DNA from: Acanthaster planci
Lineage: Eukaryota; Echinodermata; Asteroidea; Valvatida; Acanthasteridae
Length of the DNA stretch: 64,000 nucleotides
Assembly: GCF_001949145.1 (NCBI RefSeq)
Contig: NW_019091358.1
Span: 3,946,887 to 4,010,886, forward strand
Direction of reading: 5' to 3'
Below, in pieces: positions 25,001 to 36,900 of this stretch (position 1 is the stretch's first letter; each line of letters begins with the position of its first letter). Under the pieces are notes generated by a model that saw only the letters and a program-made list of their open reading frames with translations, was not told the DNA's origin and did not search any database. The position numbers and the translations under genes are program-made.

Positions 25001-28000
25001 CTGTTGGATTCTGTCGGCTTTCAACATATTTCACAATTTTTTGCTGTAGTTTTCTGTTGAATTCAGCAGGGTGCATTAAAAAAATGAATGTTTTGGTTAA
25101 TTCCATTTCAGAATTAGGATCAACCCCATCTGAAGTCAAATCAAAGTGGATCCACATTCAACAGCATACTGCCGTCAGCGTACTTGATTTGAATCGCTGA
25201 CTCAAACTCAAGTCAGACTTCAGTGGCAATTTTATTGACTTGAGACTTGACTTGGGAAAAAGTGACTTGCGACTTGACTAGAACAAATTTTACTCGTTGA
25301 CTTTGCTAAGTTTTGTTGAGATCAACACAAGAAGAAGTAGGTGCGCAAAATGAAAATGCCTACTTTCATTATACAAATGTTTTATCATTTAAAGTGTGAG
25401 CACACTATGATGAAAACAATTAGGCAGACTGGTAAGATCTGTATTGCAAAACGTTAGTCATACTGTCAGTGAAGAATGTCTTAAAACTGTATGAGTACCA
25501 TGCCAACTATGGAATCAGATAGGCTTGAAAAAAAAATTGCTTGTGGACAAGTTAAGCCTGTTTTCCACATCGATGTAAAGAGACGCAGAGAGCATCGCTG
25601 ATCAGTTTCCGTTGATACCCAATCATATGGAAACACTTTACTGCAACTGATGCAAACAGGGATGGCGACAGTTGGCAAAGTTCAACTTTGCCGACCATCT
25701 GCATTGATTCGCCAGAGTAGGCCTGTACAAACACGCACTCTGGCATGAACAGCGTACAACGATGTCTCTCTCACTTAGTGCCACTCATTTTGCCCATTTT
25801 CTCCTTATTCTGAGATCTGCAGCCCCAATTGTCCACAGCATAGCTGACCATAAACAAAAATGCATCAAACTGGAGTATCAGTTTGTCTGCGCCTTGATGT
25901 CTAGTGTGCCATCAGTGTTCGGTACAACCGACTGGAAACCAGTGGTGTGTTGACTGTTACATGTTGACTGTTACAACTCTAAGTACTATCTACTCCTTAT
26001 GATACAAAGGTGACTGTACAAGGAGCACAGCTGGAGTGACCAAGAAAAGTGTTTGTCAACTAAAATAATTCTGTTAGCTCTGAAAGTACGTCTTAATGCT
26101 TAGCCACCGTTGACTGCACCTTGGGTATTTGTATCTCGTCCAACCCTCCGTTGCTGCTCAACTGCGTAGCCTGGAAGTCCTGCAGGGACATTGGGTGTGG
26201 TTTGTCCTTGCCTTGTGAATGCTTCCGCCGCTCCTTCCTGCTCACTCCAAGTGGTGAACTTGGGACATCTTCTGTGACCGCCTCGCCGACTTCTTGTATG
26301 AACTTTGCACAGAGGTCAGCAGAAAATACAAGGGGTTTGTTTGTAAAAAGAACGGTTGGAAGAGAGCATGGGATGTCTTTGATTCTCATCTGCAGAGGTA
26401 AAGGGTGCATTTGAGAGACCAGGGAGGGCACTGTTACTCATGGGTATTACCACAACTTTTCCCAGTGGGAGCTAAAGTTGGGCAGAAAATAGTCACCTGT
26501 GGAAGGGGGTGCTCCATTGCCAACCCCCTCCCCATTTCTATGTCCACCTAATGACATTTCTCTGTCCCCATAACGTATTCAGTCCCTACAAAGTAGGTGA
26601 AACATTGTTTGTCTCTACAACTACAGACCGAATAGGTGTGTTCTTCCTATACATTCTGATATGATGAAGGTTACCTGCCTTTCTTCTTCCCACTTTCATC
26701 ACTTTCGCAATACATGACCTAAACACATTTTTGGAAGTAATATGTTTTTCATGTTGGTGACGGTCCCCAGACTTGTCCTACACTCTCAAAGAGATTTTAC
26801 TGGCCAGTGTCAGTGTTGCTTTGTCTTGTTTCTGTACTCTAGTGACTAGCAAGCATATTGGTAACACCTCTTTGTGGAATTTTTAGTACTAAGGAAGAAG
26901 GTCGAATTTGGAATTTGCTATCTATTCAACAGTGCTTGTAAAATATACCATGACAGGAAAAAACCAAAGCCATGCCGGATGTGGCCTTAAATCACACGCG
27001 ACTCAACAGAGATAGGCAAATTTACATGCCAAGCGAAGGTCAGTGGGGAACCAGTGAAAAGAAAAATTGTAGAGTAGAGAAGTATGATGTTTTGGCTGGT
27101 TCCCATTTTCACTAATAATTTATATTACCTTGCAGAGCTTACCAGCAAAATCTGTTCTGAGGGGGAGCAACAGATGACAGGTTTTAAGATGGAAACAATG
27201 TCTGTTGGTGAGAACTCTCTACGTGAGTGCGCAGGTTTACGCACATTGGGCATGCTAAGTATGCACAACCAATTTATAATGGAATGCATGGTCTGCACGT
27301 GCACAAGCTCAGGTGATAAACTCCTACCAGCCTGTCTCTTTTTTGTCAGTGAGGGTGCACTGCAACTCAGGGCAGATTGGACCCTGGTGCTTTGCGTGAA
27401 ATTTGGCCAAAGAAGTGGTCACACTAAACGTTCATATACATGTACATGTACTAGCATGATCAATTTCATTCTGCCAATATCAGCCTATTTGACACTGACC
27501 AAGGTCACATGAGAACATCCTCTCCTAGTTTAAATGCCGTAAGCACAAAATCAGAGTAAAAATGGCAACTGGATTTCACTCGTGGGACTTCTGACTTTAC
27601 TTTTTTCCCCAGATATTGTGTACAACCACATCTCCTCTGGGCCAAATACCCAAAGAGGTCTGAAACTGACTGAGCGCTGTCTATAATTTGATGCTCTGCT
27701 GGTAGGAAACAATATGATATGACCAGGCAGACCTGCACTGGCCAACAGCTCAAAACCAGAGGGTAATTTATTTTCTTTTTACCTGTTGCAGCCGTTCATA
27801 CTCTATCTTGCTTGCCAAGATGGCCTTCTGTAGATCATCTTCAAACTGGTCTTTAACAACCTACATGTACAAGAAAAAGCAAAACTGAGAAAAATTACAT
27901 GCAGTCTCTTCTTAATTGCAACATTTTGCAAGCTGCTGGCTCCCCCCCCCACTTTTAAGTTGTGCACTGGCCCCTTTTTTGATGAAGGGAACATTTATAT

Positions 28001-31000
28001 TCAATATTATATCTTATATTCAGCAATATCTTATGTTAAGCTTCAAACTATGTACAATCATTCTGGAAGCCATGGTGTATTTCAGTAACCTACTTCTCAA
28101 ATGTATGTTCAATCTGACTAGACTGGGACCTTCAGAGATGAACACAGGAAAAAGGCCAACCACAAGCAACAAACCTCATCAAATTCTGTGAAATTTTCAT
28201 TAGGAAGGCAAGTACATAATTCAGAATTTTTCCAGTCAAGCATGGGGTATTTCTCTATAACATCATACAAATACAGGGCTGACAAGCTTGGAAAGCAGAA
28301 CTGGACCAACACGTGTCCAACTTTAAGCAAAAAAGAACCTTTAATAGTCTGTGTCATAACTACCGTATTTTTTGGAGTATAAGCTGCAGCTTATATGTTA
28401 ATTCTGACACTGAAAAAAGTGGATTATATGGCAAACTTTGAAGGATAAAATCAGTTACAAAAGTCGCAACTGGGCCACACATACCACATGCAGGTGGTGC
28501 AGTTATGTTTTCATTGGTTGCTGTTTACATCTGAAAACTCCAACCTCAGAGAATAAATAAACATTTGAGTTGTCCGGATTTCAAGTTATTAACGGAATTC
28601 CCCAAGTCATGGAGTCACAAAACACATACGTACATGAAATGTGTATGTAATCTTAAACTTTAATTGCTCTGCTGTGGCAACAGTTCTCATAGTGTGTTTA
28701 TTGCAGACAAACAGTCATTTTACTAAGATTTCTTTTTGTTGTAACCTAAAGATTTCTTTGTACCGTTAAATAAAAATCAACTGCTTCAACGGTACATGTA
28801 CATGAATACTTTTGTGTGGCAGATCTTTTCATCTTTTTGTAGCAGCAGTCCTTTGGTAGGAACTCCCTTTGTGCATGCACTGGTTGTGCATGTTTGGCAC
28901 ATGACTAATTTCTATTTGAACGTACAGTCTTCACATGCGAGCCAAGTGCATACACCTGCCTGATTGAAGTATGAAAAACCTCCCATCAAGCTACACATAC
29001 AGCAAAATGTAGCTTCCTCTTCTTTGCCATCAAGGCTGCACTTTATTTCAGGAGGGATACACATCAGACTTACCCCCCTATCTTTCCTCTTCCACTCCTC
29101 CCACTGGACGGAACTTCTAATGAGATGCTGTAAGGGGCTGGACTGGGCAGGCTGACTGGCTGGGGTGACCTCTGGAAGGACCAGTCCAGGGGGTAATCGG
29201 GCTGGGGGACTGGTAGGTGGACTCCCTACTACAGCCCCCTTGGGAACTGAAGGGTTGAAGGCGATGTCTCGTAGCTGTGGGTACGGTAACAACCAACTAG
29301 ACTCATGCATGTATTCAGGACTAAACTAATGTGATCAAAACTCGTCACAATTTGCATTGATTCTCCCCAAGAAAAAGTGCGGGAAGGGGATTCAATAGCT
29401 CCAAGTCAAAAAGGATAGAGGGATATGTAGGGCCCACTTTCCAGTAGAGGCAAAATGATTTTCAAAAAGGGCGGGGGGCAGCAAATGTGAAACCATTAGG
29501 CATGAGCCATTAAATTATGTATCCATAAAGCTCCACCCTGTAATAATAGGACCTGTCGAAAGCGTGTGGGGGAGGGGGGACAAGTCCACCCAGTTGCAGT
29601 CTTGGTCAAGGCAATTGTCATCAGCCTTCTGTATGAGAACTGACCGCAATGTCTCGCATTATCCACTGTTAACAAGCTATCCACAGCGGCCCAGCATGTG
29701 CACACACAAATGTGTGCAGTACATGCACGTGTATGACGTTGCAGAGACTGTGTGCAGTGGGGAAATACAGACAAAGAGTGACCTCATCATGCGGCCACCA
29801 CGATATTCAGATTAGCTGAACCTGGTCCAGATTCAGCTGATTTGGATATCACGCTGGCCGCGTAAGGTTGCTGCTCGCCTTGATGTTTCAAATGCACACA
29901 TACACGACTGCTGCCGTCAACTACTTGTATCCTCAACCCTCCTATTTCTGTGCACCTAAGGCTTTGAGACGAGATTTCCAGAAAAAATGCAATTGAAATT
30001 TTTAGAGGTAACTATATTTTACAACTGCCATTGAAGTGATTCGCACAAAAAATTACTTCTTTTTGTGCCCAGAAGTAGGCAGTTTTTAGTGGGTTTGACC
30101 ACGTGTGTGTGTAAGAATTCCTGCCTAAATCTTCGCAGATAGTGGTCTTTGAAATCTACAGTTTTGAAACCGGTGGGATCATAATCATCCGAAAATTGTG
30201 CACATGGATTTTAGCGAGTTTACCTGAAGATCTATAGTATAAGAATAAAACCATATAATTTGTAAGCTACATAATTACATATAGTAGAATTTTGGGAGGA
30301 AATTTAACAAATGGCACAAATTTCGTACGCTCCGCCGAAAAGTGATTGCCGCGATTGCACAATGCAAATTGCATGCCATGTGTTACAAAGTGATTTTTAG
30401 TGGCATTTTGTAACACAGTGTGCTTTTAATAGGCAACATCAGTTGCAAATCGTATCCAAAACTACATTTCAAGTAACATTTGAAGTGTTATGCTCAATGT
30501 ATACTCGTTATGTACAAAGAAATAGCCCACTGCAAAGCAGATGAAGATGGACTTTTCTGGCTTTCCTTTTTTGACCCGATAATGGGATGGATTCCTTGCT
30601 CATTGTCATAAGGTTTTTGGAGGGGGTGAATGGCATACTAGTTTAATAGAGGGCCTGCGTGGAGTGCCCTCACAGATGACAAGTTTATTATTTAGATTTA
30701 ATGACAAAGAATGCACAAAAGTTTTACTCAAGCCTGTCCTAGAGGAAGACAGAAATGCCCTCTAACATGATGTCATACTAAGGGGGTCTATTAATATTAA
30801 TCATATTACAGTCAATTACTGAAAAATAACCGGTGGTTTCACAGGTAATAACAATCATATTGACAAGAACTTTGTTTTCATTGCTCACATACCGGTAAGT
30901 TGATCTTTCATTGGTGGATGGCCATGTTCTTGTAGTAAGATGGATGATAATTAATTAATAATGATTAATTAGTGCCCAAATTTTTCTTTTCTTTTTATCA

Positions 31001-31979
31001 TCAGTGTTGAATGATACTTTCAAGTTTGTTTGTTGAAAGTCCCCAAGAAGTTTTAACTTAAATATTCCAGGTATTTAATGAGTTATGAAATTGGTCTTTA
31101 AAAGACTTTAATTTAGGTCACAGTTTTTAATATGTAGGACACTTAGACAGGAATATTTAATTCCCCGAGATTTCACTTCATTAAGATACATCCGACTGAG
31201 CTGATTCTTGCATTATTTTACTGCATTAGTAAAGTTTTTTCAATGACAAGTAATTTATTTTCACTAGGCCTACTCGCACTTCAAAATTTCATTTCACATA
31301 CATGTACCTACACATAAACTACATGTAAGATTACAGGATTAACTTCCAATATTTTTGGGTCTTTTGCAAAACTTTTGAACAAGGACAAATGATACAAGTG
31401 ACGCTAGCTGTTCAAAAGCGCACGTCTGCAAAACATTAACTGTAAGGTAAGTGTGTAGAAATACCGGCAGGTCTGTGTAAATTTAGGCAGCCTGACGATA
31501 CGCATTTACATGTAGATGCAGTTAGCTGGTGCGTTGCAGCTAGGCCTAATGACGAGTACCTTCACCAAGGCTATCCCAGCTGAAAAAGTGGGGAGGGGGA
31601 GAGTGTACGTGTGTCCCCCCCCCACTTCTGCCACCACTGCCCCCCCCATTTGCCGCCCATGCATTTCACAACTCCACCCTTCAAAAAGAGACAACTGAAG
31701 AAATACGCCACGTACCTCCGCAGCTTGCTTATTCTTCTTCCTCTTGGCGCGTCTCTTGGCATTGGCACTCATTGAGCCTTCCGTGCCGCTGCTACCACCA
31801 GCGTTGCCAGGCCTACTTGCCTTGCCATCTTTGTTATTCTGTTTCTCCTGCTGGTTTTTTTTTTGCTTACCCGACCCCAAAGCCATGTCGGCCTCCTCCT
31901 CCTCCGAATCGTCAAAGTCAGGGGAAGCGTCCATGACATTGAGAATCCCAAACCTGGATGACAACTGTAGAGCAGCCAT
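22058..31979 (-). CDS. GKAP1: G-kinase anchoring protein 1 (GKAP1)
   Basis: Nine coding exons, complete, 384 residues (human about 366): 31716-31979, 29074-29274, 27783-27860, 26120-26302, 24674-24772, 23804-23905, 22818-22881, 22318-22388, 22058-22150. Phases agree throughout and every intron is GT-AG. The family binds cGMP-dependent protein kinase I at the Golgi/cytoplasm and has been linked to insulin-receptor substrate signalling. Recognisable parts: N-terminal start MAALQLSSRFGILNV with an acidic patch (DDSEEEEAD), a Lys/Arg cluster (AKRRAKRKKNKQ), WEEWKRKD near residue 150, DQFEDDLQKAILASKIEYE, a GKDKP...MSLQDF block, and a C-terminal coiled coil including EKRDQEIEEMK, GEMKDKAEVLKQVDEL and AELHAALEQERSKV. 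The ATG at 31979 has G at -3 and +4. The exon 4 donor (AAG|GTGCAG) could alternatively be ACG|GTGGCT, adding four residues without shifting frame. Confidence 0.92.
25187..25300. repeat. GACTTG-rich tandem motif
   Basis: In a GKAP1 intron, variants of GACTTG, ACTCAAG and CAAGTC recur about ten times in 110 bases, including GACTTGAGACTTGACTTG. A looser GGACTC/CTTGGACT patch lies at 19200-19270. Simple imperfect tandem repeat. Confidence 0.6.
28371..28437. repeat. Degenerate palindromic element around TATAAGCTGCAGCTTATA
   Basis: Within a GKAP1 intron. TATAAGCTGCAGCTTATA at 28378-28395 is an 18-bp perfect palindrome, preceded by ACCGTATTTTTTGGAG. The start resembles the ACCGTATTTT..GG..TATAAG ends known from widespread animal MITEs, recalled rather than searched. 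Boundaries are approximate. Confidence 0.4.
29275..31715 (-). other. First GKAP1 intron, 2.4 kb
   Basis: AT-rich single-copy sequence with a short C-run patch at 31600-31650 (CCCCCCCCACTTCTGCC), possibly another G/C-run element relic. No additional exon recognised. Confidence 0.6.
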
Positions 31980-32819
31980 CTCCGTTAGTTCGTGATTTTC
32001 GGTGAATTCTTCGAAATTCTGATGGACACGATTTCTCACGCACCCCAATACATGCAATACGTCGCGTCGACGGGATATTCCCAAGTTTGTTCGGAAGAGC
32101 GCCACCACTTGACAACTGGAGCACAGGTTTTGTTTGGTTTAAATTTGTAACGAAGGAAGAATGTTTTGTCTGAAAATCTCTGTTATCAGTAAATGTATTT
32201 ACTAAGTTTGTAAGTGGTGAATAAACTGAATAAAAAAAAATCAAATTCTTTGGCCATGAGCGTTGCCAGGAAATGTATATTCAGGCAAATATTTGAAGGA
32301 GTACATGTATTTTCAAATTTATAGGGGGACATGCCCCCCCGATGATGTGAGCAATGAACGTGGCCGCAAAGCTGACAAAGGAAACAAAACTATATTCGCA
32401 AGTCAAAACACATACTTCATTTCCCTACCTTTGGATGGTTAGAGGCAAAAACAAATGCAGTTATTTAGTTATTAATAGGTCTTGCCCATATCCATATTAT
32501 ATAAAATTTTCCCTCTCTTTGAGACAATGACAATTTTTACTCGAGACATAATTCTTTCATATTTTTACATTTTTTGTATTTCTCTGAGTATGTAAATGAC
32601 ACAACCTTTCATCCTCTATTATAATTTTTGACGTAGCGTTACTTTTTTGTTCTTTTTGAGCTTTTTCTTATTCCATGTACATGTAAACTAAAATTATCAC
32701 ACGATAAAAACAAATCTGCGTAGCACTGATGATGAGAAAGGTGGACATATTATAAAATAAAATAGTGTTCACCATAATAAATTAGATGCTGCATTTTCGT
32801 CTCAACTAGGCCTTTAATT

Positions 32820-32900
32820 GTCGGATCTTAGCGTTGGACTGGCGATTGGAGTGCAGAGAACTCTACATTCAAACTTGGCGTGGACGTCCCGTAAATTCAG
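32820..32900 (+). repeat. Degenerate tRNA-derived SINE head (tentative)
   Basis: The order TAGCGTTGGACTGGCGATTGG, then ACTCTACATTCAAACTTGGCG, is spaced like a tRNA body with a decayed B box (ATTCAAACTTG for the consensus GGTTCGAANCC). No clear A box, tail or target duplication. Confidence 0.3.
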
Positions 32901-33046
32901 TATCTAATTTTGTCTGGTGATGAGCACTTAACTAAAAGTAACATAATAGCGGTATTTTCCTACTCATATGCTGTTGGTTTAGCATATAAGACAAAAAAAT
33001 GCAGTGCATTACACCAAGCACGTTCAAAGTCTCCTGAACTCACATT

Positions 33047-33112
33047 ATGTGCTGTAAAGCACCTGTCAATGTGCTTTAAAGCACAAGTCGATGTGCTGTA
33101 AAACACATGTCA
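33047..33112. repeat. Three tandem 22-bp units, each a near-palindrome
   Basis: Units at 33047-33068, 33069-33090 and 33091-33112. Each has the form ATGTGCTNTAAARCAC plus six bases (NNGTCR). The middle unit contains the perfect palindrome GTGCTTTAAAGCAC. The units differ from one another at only a few positions. Confidence 0.8.
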
Positions 33113-33650
33113 TTTTCCTCTAACGGTTGCCCCCAAAATGCCGGACTTTAACTTTTTCTGCATGGTCTCGTCAAGCCGGTCTTCCAACAATAGTAAGCAT
33201 ACGAGTAGAAGACTGCTGAAATCTCTTAGAGTAAGAATTTCCCGCCTTAATTAAATCCCTTGTTTCCATAATGAAGGAGACGCGGAAATGTTCAATACAT
33301 TTACATGTGACTGGACAAAATGCAACTACGATAGGCTGTGTAGTCCAGAAGATAATTACTGACTTATATAACATTAATACAAGAACGCCTCCATTGTAGC
33401 TTTTATAATTAATAAAACTCTAATGTAAACTCCTTTGGAGATTATCTAAACCTAAGTTTCAGAAGTTTCTAAGTTTCTAAAGTAAGAAGTTGGCATTTGT
33501 GGTTTGATGGTTGTAATTGATTTAGATGCAAATGAAAAAGGAAACAATAGAACGACATCGAAAAATTGACACGTAAACAAAGAAAGACGCCATTTTTTCT
33601 CTACAGCCGAATTCAAGGGTTGTACATGATATGGCTCGACGGCGAATTTT

Positions 33651-33718
33651 TGACGTCAGATCAAATATTCGAGCTGAGAATTCGCAAAAAGTTGAACACA
33701 CTCCATTTTGTGACGTCA
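33651..33718. promoter_or_regulatory. Paired CRE-like palindromes TGACGTCA
   Basis: The full CREB/ATF consensus palindrome TGACGTCA occurs at 33651-33658 and again at 33711-33718, exactly 60 bp apart. They lie 1.7 kb upstream of the GKAP1 start and 0.2 kb beyond the DUOXA stop. Function is inference; flanking bases (GGCGAATTTT / AAATCCGCC) are partly inverted, so they might instead be ends of a small element. Confidence 0.35.
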
Positions 33719-33933
33719 AATCCGCCTTGATTTCTCAATCGCTTGCAGGCATGAACCAACCTGAACAGAACCATCCTCTGAAGTGAAATCAAGGAGGCAA
33801 AATTAAAGACGCTCCTTGTTGCAGACCGATAAATATAACTAGGCCTATACATATGCAGTGCCCACTTTGATATGTAAGGGTTCTATTCGCTTTGCTCTGT
33901 CGTGAGGATGAAGTAAAACTAAATAAAATGAAA

Positions 33934-36900
33934 TTAGCTCTTGGCTGACCATTCCTCGTCGAGCTCAACCTCGTTTCTTTGTGCTATTTCACTCATACGG
34001 ATAGACGATATATTCAGATAGACAGGGTCTGTGGCAACTGTATCCCCAACGGTCGTTTCGCCCATGTTCTTCACTTTGAAGCTGAGAAAAATCAAAGAGA
34101 CCGAAGTTGATTATGATGTAAAGTGTTGATCCCATCAATCTTATTTGGAGTTATATCATCTGCCTGACCCAAACATTTTGTTCCAAACTAACTATGCTGT
34201 GACTTTCAATTTATTTATAACATAAAAAAGTAGATGGACATTTTGTCCATTCCATTCTAGGTTGCCTGTGCAGTCATCATAAAACTATTCAAATCGCATA
34301 GGAAAGTGCATTAAATTCCTAATTGTGTCAGTAACAAAGACACAAGGAGGATCGATCGGCTCCTTAAGCCGTAAAGCATTCATCGTCAAAAACAGCTTAA
34401 AAAATGGAGATTACCCAGCCTGTGAACGTTTTTTTTTAATAAAGCCTGGTTGATTCAGCAAGAAATCAAAATCAGCTTTCGAGTTTCATTTTTAAATGCA
34501 AAAGAAAGGCTACATTTATAAGTACTTGGAGGACATTCTTTCAGGTGTCAGTTCAAAGAAAAAAGTTTTAAAAACCCTGGCAGATCCCAAAGACCTGTTT
34601 TCAAAACCAAACTTTGATTAAATTGAAGCGATGGTGACATGAAAAAATGTCTCGCGTTCTACTCTCTGCTCTTTCTGCGTTATTGTTGCCATTATTTTCC
34701 CCTTTTAGAATACACAAATCGTGAGACTATACAAATCGAAAGAGTTACCTTTACCCCCATCCCTTAGCCCTTTCCATTTTGTTTCCTTGGTCCTTTATCT
34801 GTTAACCTGTGCCTCCAAGAATCAAAGTTTCAGGAGGAAGAAAACTATGGTGAGGAAAAATGAGGAGGAGGAAAAATGATGAGGATTTCAGGAAATCTGA
34901 ATAGTCTTTTAAAGGTGTTAATTTCGCCTTTAAGACAGATCTTGCTGGGATCCAAATGCCAGGCCTTTATTTTTAAAACTTGTGAGAAATTTTGATCAAT
35001 GAGGGTTTAAATGAGAGACAAGGGCGAAGGGATTTGTTACAATGAAGCACAATTGATACCTGCGTGGTTCCGGATGGAGGCGATGTAACGAGGACGTATT
35101 CCCGGAACTACCCTCATCTGGGCCAAATCCCAAGTTTACATTACAGAGGTCTTCCGACTCTTTTTTCTTACGTCTCGGCTTGTTCTTCTGGAAGAGGGTC
35201 TTTCTGCCGGATTTGAAGCTTGACTTCATCTGTTTATAAAGTCAGAGTTTTTCCCCATTAGTTTCGCCTAGGAATGTATGCTCAAAGTGAATGTCCACAA
35301 CACAGCGGCAGATCATCGGGGGGAACTTGTGGGGAAATAAGGAACATTAAAGCCAAGGCAAAGTCGCACAGCGTTTTGCCCCAATATCTGTCCTTTTTTT
35401 CCGCCTTAATAAAGGGCAAGAACTTGTCTTCTTCTGCTCCTGTGTGTGACTGCGTGATACCCAGGATGAATCTGAGTTGATTTGAAGGTTCCAAAGACGT
35501 GAAGACACCCCCCCGGATCAACTGTTCACAATGTGTCAGCAAGTTTTCACTTCGACGTTCTAAGAACAACGGTCTCTAAAATGATTTCTTCCCCTCCTAG
35601 TAAAAATGCCCCCATAAAGAACACCCCTGGTCTGGGGACAATCTCAGATTAATCAATCAAAATCTATCCCCATGAGAAGCTATTGGCACTCCATGATGTT
35701 TACACAGACGAAACATTTAAGCTGAAGGATCCTATCCTGACACTATTCAACTTGTCTTCTAGGGGTCAGACAGCAAGTCAGTATGATCTATTTTGCTAGT
35801 ATGGTGGCCATCCTGGCAAGAATTGGGTAAATCATATCGTTACTACTATCTTTTAAATCTGATCAGCATAACAAGCTTGATTTCTGGGCCTTCATTTTCC
35901 CGAACCTCCGCAACACTGATGTACAGGTTTCCTCTATACGCCTCCGATTCTCTCTTATCCCTCGCCTCCACGGCGAGTGCCTCAACCCGCAGGTCTTCGT
36001 TCAGCACGGAGACTGGCCTGTCGCCTTCCCCATGGCGATCGTTCGTACCGGAGGATGGGCTGAGTGCAAAAGTGTCTTGGAAGTCCTGGAGTGGGTCCAC
36101 GTTGAAGAACGCGGCCGTCTTGAACGGGAACAGGTCATCCAGCACCACGATAGCGATGCCGACAAGGGTGGACACTATGCCTTTGGATTATCGAATGAAT
36201 AAATGGGACAAGAATGCTAAAAAATGTGTAGGGATCATGTGCAGGAAAACGTCGCCATTTCCTCTACACTGATTACCCTTAGTTACGAGGTTGCTTCGGG
36301 TTTGTAATCTTGGGAGCTGAAATTTGTTTCCAACTGCCCTGCAGCCCTACACTTCCACAAAGCAACTGTTCACATTTACTGACGCCTGCCGCGTTCTCTT
36401 TAACCATTAAGTCAGTCTGATCATGCAACCAATCAACATCCTCTACTAAAACAAAAACCGATAAAAACAACACTACCGACTGGACACGAAATGAGACTGG
36501 TGTTACTAGTTTATTCACTACTTTCAAGCCCTATTGGCATACCTCCAGTCAGACACAGGTAGAAAGAGGACCCCTTGGAGAATTCCAGCACTACAGGAAC
36601 AGAAGGGAGAAAAATATGGGGAAAATACCTTGTCAAGATGGATTACAGACAGATTTAATTAGCTAAACTCCAAATTAACTTGTCACATGATGGGTTCAAG
36701 AGCCTTTCAATCGATTTATATGCAGATTGGACAATATGTAAACGTAAAGTGAGTCACTATATGAAATCATGATGTGTACCACGATGTCGATGCCCTTCGC
36801 CCTAAATGTGTGAAGAAGAGCCCATCTAACTTCGTTCAAGCTCCAGAAAGGGTGAGCTTTGTCTTTTCGCCCGAAGGTAGTTTGATCTTGTCATTACAAA

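Larger units (their letters stand above)
31980..33933. other. Intergenic region between DUOXA (3') and GKAP1 (5')
   Basis: Contains the presumed GKAP1 promoter (not identifiable by a TATA box), a degenerate tRNA-like SINE relic at about 32820-32900, a 3 x 22-bp palindromic tandem repeat (33047-33112) and two TGACGTCA palindromes (33651, 33711). No gene recognised. Confidence 0.6.

Noticed and set aside
35846-35905. Extension of DUOXA exon 7 to the stop at 35846
   Set aside because: Downstream exons 8 and 9 join in frame and carry coding-like sequence, so the stop is taken as intronic; kept as a possible isoform.
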